This document shows positions 58,317-64,000 of a stretch of DNA of 64,000 bases, piece after piece. The DNA is taken from positions 16,787 through 80,786 of the forward strand of contig NZ_HG931175.1 of the NCBI RefSeq assembly GCF_000582785.1. Reading direction: 5' to 3'. Each line of letters begins with the position of its first letter. Position 1 is the stretch's first letter. Both the position numbers and the translations under genes were made by a program. The notes beneath the pieces are model-generated. The model worked only from the letters and a program-made list of their open reading frames with translations, did no database searches and was not told the origin of the DNA. Source of the DNA: Candidatus Blastococcus massiliensis AP3 (lineage in GTDB: Bacteria > Actinomycetota > Actinomycetes > Mycobacteriales > Geodermatophilaceae).

Positions 58317-59243
58317 GTGACGACCATGCTGCTGGACGCCGCCTCGCTGTACTTCCGCGCCTTCTACGGCGTACCGACCAGCGTGACGACCCCGGACGGA
58401 CGGCCGATCAACGCGGTGCGCGGGTTCCTCGACATGACCGCGCGGCTGCTCACCGCCCACGGCCCCGACCGGCTCGTCGCCTGCTGGGACGACGACTGGC
58501 GCCCCGCCTTCCGGGTCGAGGCCCTGCCGTCCTACAAGGCACACCGCGTGGCGCCCGAGGGCGGCGAGGAGACCCCCGACGAGCTGGGTCCCCAGGTGCC
58601 GATCCTGGTCGACGTCCTCGCCGCGACGGGCATCGCACGGGTCGGCGCACCGGGCTACGAGGCCGACGACGTCATCGGGACGCTCGCCACCCGGGCCCGC
58701 GGACCGGTCGACATCGTCACCGGTGACCGCGACCTGTTCCAGCTGGTCGACGACGGTCGCGGCCTCCGGGTGCTCTACACCAACCGGGGCATCGCCGACA
58801 TCGAGACCGTCGACGAGGCCGCCGTCGCCGCCAAGTACGGCATCCCAGGGCGCGCCTACGCCGACTTCGCGGTGCTGCGCGGCGACCCGAGCGACGGGCT
58901 CCCCGGCGTCGCCGGTGTCGGCGCCAAGACAGCCGCGGCGCTGATCAACGAGTTCGGCGACCTGGCCGGCATCCGCGCCGCGGCCGCGCGCACCGTCGTG
59001 CCCCGTGCTCCGCTGACCGCGGCGGTGCTGAAGAAGCTGCACGCGGCGGAGGACTACCTCGACCGCGCGCCGGTCGTCGTCGCCGTCGCGACGGACATCG
59101 ACATGCCCGCCGTGGAGGGCCCGCTCCCCCGCTCGCCGGCCGACGCCGGCGCCCTCACCGACCTGGCCGAACGGCACGGGCTGCAGTCGTCGCTGCGGCG
59201 GCTGGGCGCCGCGCTCGGCTGGCCCGCCGACGCCGCCGGCTGA
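58317..59243 (+). CDS. 5'-3' exonuclease (FEN-like, PolA N-terminal type)
   Basis: A 308-residue stand-alone version of the DNA polymerase I 5' nuclease. Metal-site acids are in MLLDAASLYFRAFYG, VACWDDDWRPAFR, YEADDVIGTLA and VTGDRDLFQL, with the H3TH DNA-binding loop in PSDGLPGVAGVGAKTAAALI. It would remove RNA primers or flaps, complementing the polymerase I domain encoded elsewhere. In mycobacteria the homologue is Rv2090 in the same slot (by memory). GTG 58,317 is favoured by the hexamer upstream; ATG 58,326 is the alternative. It converges with the DUF4333 gene (12 bp). Confidence 0.9.
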   Translation: MTTMLLDAASLYFRAFYGVPTSVTTPDGRPINAVRGFLDMTARLLTAHGPDRLVACWDDDWRPAFRVEALPSYKAHRVAPEGGEETPDELGPQVPILVDVLAATGIARVGAPGYEADDVIGTLATRARGPVDIVTGDRDLFQLVDDGRGLRVLYTNRGIADIETVDEAAVAAKYGIPGRAYADFAVLRGDPSDGLPGVAGVGAKTAAALINEFGDLAGIRAAAARTVVPRAPLTAAVLKKLHAAEDYLDRAPVVVAVATDIDMPAVEGPLPRSPADAGALTDLAERHGLQSSLRRLGAALGWPADAAG

Positions 59244-59255
59244 CCTGCCGACGGC

Positions 59256-59615
59256 TCACTCGACGTCCCACACGTAGGCGGGGGGCTCCTCGTCCGTGAT
59301 CGTGAGGACGAGGGTGAGCTCCTCGTCGTCGGTGACCGCCTCGCACTCGTACTCCCGGCCCTCGATCACACCCATGCCGCGGGGACAGTCGACGTCCACA
59401 CCGATCTCGTAGCGCTCCTCGAACTGCTCGGCGATGTCGCTCTCCACCCGGGCCCGGTCCAGGAACGTCGGGCCCAGGCCGGCCCATCGGGCGACCGCCA
59501 GTCCGGCGACGACCACGGCCACCAGCAGCCACCCGTAGAGCGGGCGGAGGCGGCGCCGCGCCCTCGGCGGAGCCGCCGGCGGGGACTCGGAGCCCGCCAT
59601 GTCCGGGTCGCTCAC
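59256..59615 (-). CDS. DUF4333 membrane protein
   Basis: A 119-residue single-span protein. Cytoplasmic leader with RARRRLRPLYG, span at residues 29-44 (WLLVAVVVAGLAVARWAG), then an exported DUF4333 domain: VESDIAEQFEERYEIGVDVD followed by CPRGMGVIEGREYECEA; the two Cys probably form a disulfide. Function unknown. GTG 59,615 follows GGGAGGGA at 7 nt. It is downstream of helY on the same strand (35 bp). Confidence 0.87.
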   Translation of the reverse strand: MSDPDMAGSESPPAAPPRARRRLRPLYGWLLVAVVVAGLAVARWAGLGPTFLDRARVESDIAEQFEERYEIGVDVDCPRGMGVIEGREYECEAVTDDEELTLVLTITDEEPPAYVWDVE

Positions 59616-59650
59616 GCCGGTCCCTCCCCGCCCCTGCGCACGTTCATCGG

Positions 59651-62488
59651 TCAGCCGCCCACCGCGACGGCGACCACGCCGCGCCGGACCCGGCCCACCG
59701 CGGTCCGCGCCACCGCGGCCACGTCGTCGTCGGCCACCTTCCCCACCTGGTCGAGCAGGTCGATCAGCTGGCGCATCCAGCGGACGAAGTCCCCGCCGGA
59801 GAGCTCGGTACCGGCCTGCTCGGCGCCGGCGAGCACCCGGTCGAGGCTCTGCCCGTCGGCCCACCGGTAGGCCGCCCAGGCGAATCCGAGGTCGAGGTCG
59901 CGGGTCGCCCGGACCCCGTGCGCGGCCTCGACGTCCTCCAGGCGGGCCTTCACCTGGCGCATCTCCGCCACGGCCGCCGTGACCTTGCCGGTCGGGATCG
60001 CCGGCAGCGCGGGCAGATCCCGCCGAGCCTCGAAGACGACGGTGGAGACGGCGGCGGCCAGTTCGGCGGCGTTCAGCCCGCGCCACGCACCGGCACGCAG
60101 GCACTCGGCGACGAGCAGGTCGGCCTCGGACCAGATCCGGGCGAGGCGCCGTCCGTCGTCGGTGATGAGCGGCAGGTCGTCGGCCACCCCGATCACCGCG
60201 GTGTCCGCCGGCACCAGCGGGGCCGGCTCGGGCACCAGGTAGCCGAGCTCCTCGAGGACGTCGCAGGTCGCATCGAACTGCTGGGTGAGCGAGCCGGTCC
60301 GCTCGGCCATCGTCCGGTGCAGCGCCTCGGCCTCCCGTACCGAGCGCAGCCAGCGCTCGGCCACCCGCACCCGTTCCTCGCGGTCGGGCAGCGCGTGCAC
60401 GGGGTGGCGGCGCAGCAGGGCGCGCAGATCGGCCAGCACCGGGTCGTCGGCGGCGGCGGACCGGCCCTTGGCGATCCGCCGCGCCCCGAGATCGTTCTCC
60501 ACGCGGGCGTTGCGCAGGGTCGAGGCGAGATCACGGCGGGCGTGCGGGCTGCGGTGGTTGAAGTTCTTGGGCACCCGCACGCGGGCCAGCGCGGACACCG
60601 GCGTCGGGAAGTCGGCCGACCCCAGCCGGCCGGCCCACTTGTCCTCGGTGAGGACGAGCGGACGCGGGTCGGCGAGGTCGGTGACGCCGGGGTCGAGGAC
60701 GACGGCCAGGCCCTGCCGGCGTCCTGACGGCACCCGGATGACGTCGCCGGGCCGGAGGGCGGCCAGCGCGTCGGCGGCGTCCATCCGGCGCTTGGCCTGC
60801 GAGTCGCGGGAGAGCTCCTTCTCCCGGTCGGAGATCTGCCGGCGCAGCAGTGCGTACTCCCCCACGTCGCCGCGTTCGGACCGCATGTCGGCGGCGAACT
60901 TCTCGGCCTCCCGCTCGTGCCGGGCCGCGGCCCGCGCCAGGCCGACCACCGACCGGTCGGCCTGGAACTGGGCGAACGACGAGGCCAGGAGCTCGCGGGC
61001 GCGCGCCCGGCCGAAGGAGCTGACCAGGTTGACGGCCATGTTGTAGCTCGGCCGGAAGGAGCTCTTCAACGGATAGGTGCGGGTGCTGGCCAGCCCGGCG
61101 ACGACGGAGGGGTCCATGCCCGGCGCCCAGATCACCACCGCGTGGCCCTCCACGTCGATGCCCCGGCGTCCGGCCCGCCCGGTGAGCTGGGTGTACTCCC
61201 CCGGCGTGACGTCGACGTGCGCCTCGCCGTTCCACTTCACCAACCGCTCGAGGACGACCGTGCGGGCCGGCATGTTGATGCCCAGCGCCAGCGTCTCGGT
61301 GGCGAACACCGCCTTGACCAGACCGCGGACGAAGCACTCCTCGACGGTCTCCTTGAAGGCGGGGACCAGCCCGGCGTGGTGGGCGGCGAGCCCGGCGAGC
61401 AGCCCTTCGCGCCACTCCCAGAACCCGAGGACGTGCAGGTCTTCCTCCGGCAGCGACCCGGTGCGCTCGTCGATGATCGCCGCGATCTCGGCGCGCTCGG
61501 CCTCGTCGGTCAGCCGCAGTCCGCTCAGCAGGCACTGGTGGACGGCGGCGTCGCAGCCGTTGCGGCTGAACACGAAGGTGATCGCCGGCAGCAGCCCGGC
61601 CTTGTCCAGCCGCTCGATGACGTCGGAGCGGGCCGGGGGCCGGTGGCGGGGCCGGAAGCCCGAGTCGCGGCGGCGGTCGCCGCCCCAGCCCTCGATGCGC
61701 CTCTCGTGCTCGCGGACGTAGCGCACCAGCTCGGGGTCGACCACCGAGGCGCCCCGCTCCCGGGTGGTCAGCTGGCGCGGTGCGTCGCCCTGGGCGTCGG
61801 AGTGCGCGGCCGGGCGGAGGGCGAACAGGTCGAACACCCGGTTGCCCACCAGCATGTGCTGCCACAGCGGGATCGGGCGGACCTCGCTGACGACCACCTC
61901 GGTGTCCCCGCGGACGGTGACCAGCCAGTCGGCGAACTCCTCGGCGTTGCTGACCGTCGCCGACAGCGAGACCAGCGTGACCGATGGCGGGAGGTGGATG
62001 ATCACCTCCTCCCAGACGGCGCCGCGGAAGCGGTCGGCCAGGTAGTGGACCTCGTCCATGACGACGTAGCCGAGCCCGGTGAGCGCCGGCGACTCGGCGT
62101 AGAGCATGTTGCGCAGCACCTCGGTGGTCATCACGACCACGGGGGCGTCCCCGTTGACCGCGTTGTCACCGGTGAGCAGGCCGACCCGCTCGGGGCCGTA
62201 GCGCTGCACCAGGTCGTTGTACTTCTGGTTGGACAGCGCCTTGATCGGCGTCGTGTAGAACGCCTTGCGGCCCTCGGCCAGTGCCTTGTGCACGGCGAAC
62301 TCCCCGACGACGGTCTTGCCGGCGCCGGTGGGTGCGCACACCAGGACTCCGGAGCCCTCGTCGAGGGCTTCGCAGGCCTCGACCTGGAACGGGTCGAGGG
62401 AGAAGCCGAGCTCCGCGGTGAAGTCCGCCAGGGCCGGGTGGGCGGTCCGGCGCCGGGCGGCGGCGTACCGCTCAGCGGGGCTGGACAT
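59651..62488 (-). CDS. helY: Ski2-like DEAD/DEAH-box RNA/DNA helicase HelY
   Basis: A 945-residue SF2 helicase. Motif I is CAPTGAGKTVVGEF near residue 52, motif Ia TPIKALSNQKYND, motif II VMDEVHYLADRF (DEVH), motif III SLSATVSNAEEF, motif VI QLTGRAGRRGIDVEG. Ski2/Mtr4-type insert and the C-terminal DSHCT-like region (residues 740-945) follow. Mycobacterial HelY (Rv2092c) is the close relative. Its role is not settled; RNA turnover or repair is likely. ATG 62,488 is 6 nt after a TAACGT -10. The C-terminal coding part lies just upstream of DUF4333. Confidence 0.94.
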   Translation of the reverse strand: MSSPAERYAAARRRTAHPALADFTAELGFSLDPFQVEACEALDEGSGVLVCAPTGAGKTVVGEFAVHKALAEGRKAFYTTPIKALSNQKYNDLVQRYGPERVGLLTGDNAVNGDAPVVVMTTEVLRNMLYAESPALTGLGYVVMDEVHYLADRFRGAVWEEVIIHLPPSVTLVSLSATVSNAEEFADWLVTVRGDTEVVVSEVRPIPLWQHMLVGNRVFDLFALRPAAHSDAQGDAPRQLTTRERGASVVDPELVRYVREHERRIEGWGGDRRRDSGFRPRHRPPARSDVIERLDKAGLLPAITFVFSRNGCDAAVHQCLLSGLRLTDEAERAEIAAIIDERTGSLPEEDLHVLGFWEWREGLLAGLAAHHAGLVPAFKETVEECFVRGLVKAVFATETLALGINMPARTVVLERLVKWNGEAHVDVTPGEYTQLTGRAGRRGIDVEGHAVVIWAPGMDPSVVAGLASTRTYPLKSSFRPSYNMAVNLVSSFGRARARELLASSFAQFQADRSVVGLARAAARHEREAEKFAADMRSERGDVGEYALLRRQISDREKELSRDSQAKRRMDAADALAALRPGDVIRVPSGRRQGLAVVLDPGVTDLADPRPLVLTEDKWAGRLGSADFPTPVSALARVRVPKNFNHRSPHARRDLASTLRNARVENDLGARRIAKGRSAAADDPVLADLRALLRRHPVHALPDREERVRVAERWLRSVREAEALHRTMAERTGSLTQQFDATCDVLEELGYLVPEPAPLVPADTAVIGVADDLPLITDDGRRLARIWSEADLLVAECLRAGAWRGLNAAELAAAVSTVVFEARRDLPALPAIPTGKVTAAVAEMRQVKARLEDVEAAHGVRATRDLDLGFAWAAYRWADGQSLDRVLAGAEQAGTELSGGDFVRWMRQLIDLLDQVGKVADDDVAAVARTAVGRVRRGVVAVAVGG

Positions 62489-62494
62489 GCCCCC

Positions 62495-62500
62495 ACGTTA
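62495..62500 (-). promoter_or_regulatory. Putative -10 hexamer for leaderless helY
   Basis: TAACGT on the minus strand ends 6 nt before ATG 62,488, in the 62-bp gap after the diacylglycerol-kinase-like gene. Confidence 0.45.
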
Positions 62501-62550
62501 TGCCCGCGATCAGGGACTCGCCGGGAGGGGCCACGACGGCCGTTTCGGCC

Positions 62551-63438
62551 CTAGGCGCGGGCGGTGCCGACGACGGTCAGCGCGCCGGGGACGCACTCGA
62601 CGACGACGGGCAGCGGGGCCACCGGCTCGCCGTCGGCGTACGTGGTGACGCCGGGGCACGCCAGCTCCACCCGCGAGGCCCGGAACACCGACACCGACGG
62701 GTGCTCGACGTGCGTGCCGTCGGCCAGCCGGGGCCGGGTGCGGATCAGCTCGCCGCGGCTGGTCGGCCCGACGACGGTGACGTCGAAGAGCCCGTCGGCG
62801 GGGTCCGCTCCCGGGCAGATCCTCAGGCCGCCGCCGTACCAGGCGGTGTTGCCGACGGCGATCATCGTGGCGGGCACCGTGCGGACCTCGCCGTCCAGAC
62901 CGAGGGTGATCTCGTACGGGCGCAGACGGGCCAGTTCCAGCAGCACCGCCACGTCGTAGCGACGGCGTCCGCGCGGCCAGCGCAGCCGGTTGGCGCGGTC
63001 GGTGACCGCGGAGTCGAAGCCGCAGCAGAGCACCGTGGCCCACCAGCGCTCGCCCACCCGGCCGGCGTCGAGGGTCCGGGCCGCGCCGGCTCGCAGGTCG
63101 TCGGCGAGCGCCCGGGTGGCCGCCCGTGCGTCCGCGGGGACGCCGAGGGCGAGAGCCAGGTCGTTGCCGGTGCCGGCGGGGACCAGCCCCAGCGGGGTGC
63201 CCGTCCCGGCGATCGCCTGCAGCGCGGCGTGGGCGGTGCCGTCACCACCGACCGCCACGACGGCCGCCGCGCCCCCCGAGACCGCCGCACGCGTCTGGAC
63301 CTCGGCCTCGGCGCCGGTGACGGCGGGCAGCACCTGCGGGCGCAGACCCGCCGAGGTCAGCTCCGCGAGCACGACGTCCGCCCACCCGCGAGCCCGGCCA
63401 CGGCCCGCGGCAGGGCTGACGAGAACGGCGACGTCCAC
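62551..63438 (-). CDS. Diacylglycerol/sphingosine kinase-like lipid kinase
   Basis: A 295-residue DAGK/LCB5-family enzyme that phosphorylates a lipid headgroup with ATP. The catalytic N-terminal domain has SPAAGRGRARGWAD, the nucleotide motif VVAVGGDGTAHAALQAIAGT and LGLVPAGTGNDLALALGVP. The beta-sandwich C-terminal domain carries DVTVVGPTSRGELI and YADGEPVAPLPVVVE. It recycles diacylglycerol to phosphatidic acid in related species. It lies 3 bp after tatC and is probably co-transcribed; in M. tuberculosis tatC and helY are adjacent (by memory), so this gene is an insertion into that order. Confidence 0.9.
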   Translation of the reverse strand: MDVAVLVSPAAGRGRARGWADVVLAELTSAGLRPQVLPAVTGAEAEVQTRAAVSGGAAAVVAVGGDGTAHAALQAIAGTGTPLGLVPAGTGNDLALALGVPADARAATRALADDLRAGAARTLDAGRVGERWWATVLCCGFDSAVTDRANRLRWPRGRRRYDVAVLLELARLRPYEITLGLDGEVRTVPATMIAVGNTAWYGGGLRICPGADPADGLFDVTVVGPTSRGELIRTRPRLADGTHVEHPSVSVFRASRVELACPGVTTYADGEPVAPLPVVVECVPGALTVVGTARA

Positions 63439-63441
63439 CGG

Positions 63442-64000
63442 TCAGCCGCGGGTGGGCGCCGCGGTGGAGCCCTGTGGTTCGTCGAGCGTGGACGGGCGGG
63501 CGTCGAGGGGCGAGGCGTCGTCGTCGGACAGGTCGTGGAAGTGCTCTGCGGCCTCACGCCGGGCACGGCGCCGGTCGACGAACCGGGCGATCTGGATGGC
63601 GATCTCGAACAGCAGGATCATCGGACCGGCCATGAACAGCATCGTGAACGGGTCCTGCGTCGGGGTCACGAACGCCGCGAAGACGATCGTCAGGAAGAAG
63701 ATCCAGCGCCGGCTCCTGCGCAGCACGTCGTAGCTGAGGATGCCCACGAGGTTGAGCGCCACGGCGATCAGCGGGATCTCGAAGCTGGCGCCGAAGGCGA
63801 TCAGCAGCGAGATCATGAAGCCGATGTAGTCGGGTGCGGTGAGCGCGATGATCGTGCCGTCGCCGGCGAGCGACAGCAGCAGCTCGAGGCCCTTGGAGAG
63901 CGCGACGTAGGCGAGCACCGCTCCCGCGACGAAGAGCAGGCTGGAGACGGCGACGAACGCGATGCCGTAGCGCTTCTCGTTGCGCTTGAGGCCGGGCGTG
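63442..64000 (-). CDS. tatC: Sec-independent translocase TatC (partial, 5' end outside window)
   Basis: The C-terminal about 185 residues of TatC, the membrane receptor for twin-arginine signal peptides. Visible features are PGLKRNEKRYG near the break (the start of span 3), spans in IAFVAVSSLLFVAGAVLAYV, IGFMISLLIAFGASFEIPLI and WIFFLTIVFAAFVTP, and MLFMAGPMILLFEIAIQIAR. The family-specific FEIPL and VTPTQDP motifs are present. The tail (about residues 130-186) is cytoplasmic and acidic. The rest of the gene and tatA are beyond the right edge. Confidence 0.93.
   Translation of the reverse strand, partial: TPGLKRNEKRYGIAFVAVSSLLFVAGAVLAYVALSKGLELLLSLAGDGTIIALTAPDYIGFMISLLIAFGASFEIPLIAVALNLVGILSYDVLRRSRRWIFFLTIVFAAFVTPTQDPFTMLFMAGPMILLFEIAIQIARFVDRRRARREAAEHFHDLSDDDASPLDARPSTLDEPQGSTAAPTRG

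Overview
This is about 64 kb of very GC-rich chromosomal DNA from an actinobacterium, most probably a member of Geodermatophilaceae (Blastococcus/Geodermatophilus/Modestobacter type). The evidence is the strong G/C third-position bias, the many GTG starts, actinobacterial genes such as rbpA, garA, helY and a DUF5999 gene, a DUF222/HNH gene, and gene orders that match two conserved mycobacterial blocks (by memory Rv1695-Rv1713 and Rv1822-Rv1832, plus a third around Rv2089c-Rv2093c). Most of the window is core chromosome. I see no prophage, IS element or CRISPR array.

Layout. (1) 1-18,062: a nearly continuous plus-strand block: end of a MurJ-like membrane protein, glycosyltransferase, membrane protein, pyrG, NUDIX, a DUF222/HNH gene, ald, xerD, then parA, a ribbon-helix-helix-like gene, scpA and scpB (chromosome segregation), rluB, aroH, cmk and der. 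(2) 18,098-23,894: an MMPL transporter, tRNA-Pro(GGG), small genes and an EF-G-like GTPase. (3) 23,956-33,368: pgsA-like, DUF881, SBP, DUF881, gcvH, garA, ftsR-like, bifunctional nuclease, MerR, gcvP. This joins envelope and division genes with glycine cleavage and 2-oxoglutarate control. (4) 33,405-41,827: assorted metabolism, including coaA and a beta-phosphoglucomutase/GH65 pair. It ends in two genes, a response regulator and an ABC permease, that have both lost their 5' ends at one head-to-head junction. (5) 41,828-42,274: a gene-free stretch with a strong dif site. (6) 42,275-64,000: mostly minus-strand genes: APH-like kinase, rbpA, fxsA-lnt, an NfrB-like glycosyltransferase with a GH26-like enzyme, PlsC, an intein-split radical SAM repair-type gene under a LexA-type box, Lrp, M24 peptidase, 5'-3' exonuclease, helY, a diacylglycerol-kinase-like gene and the start of the tat operon (tatC, cut by the window edge).

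The main structural result is the dif-like XerCD site at 42,217-42,244. Gene orientation changes there: about 33 plus and 10 minus genes lie to its left, and 7 plus and 14 minus to its right, as expected where two replication forks meet. The window would therefore be the replication terminus, with xerD, parA and scpAB on one side, a deletion-like scar about 1 kb from dif, and three copies of a palindrome resembling GTCAC-A-GTGAC around it. Other points worth attention are the intein inside the iron-sulfur motif of a radical SAM protein, a GT2 enzyme with a putative c-di-GMP-binding MshEN tail, a 22-bp operator-like palindrome in front of gcvP, a SigR-type promoter for rbpA, a family of intergenic palindromes, and a recurrent TANNNT hexamer 6-8 nt before start codons that points to widespread leaderless transcription.
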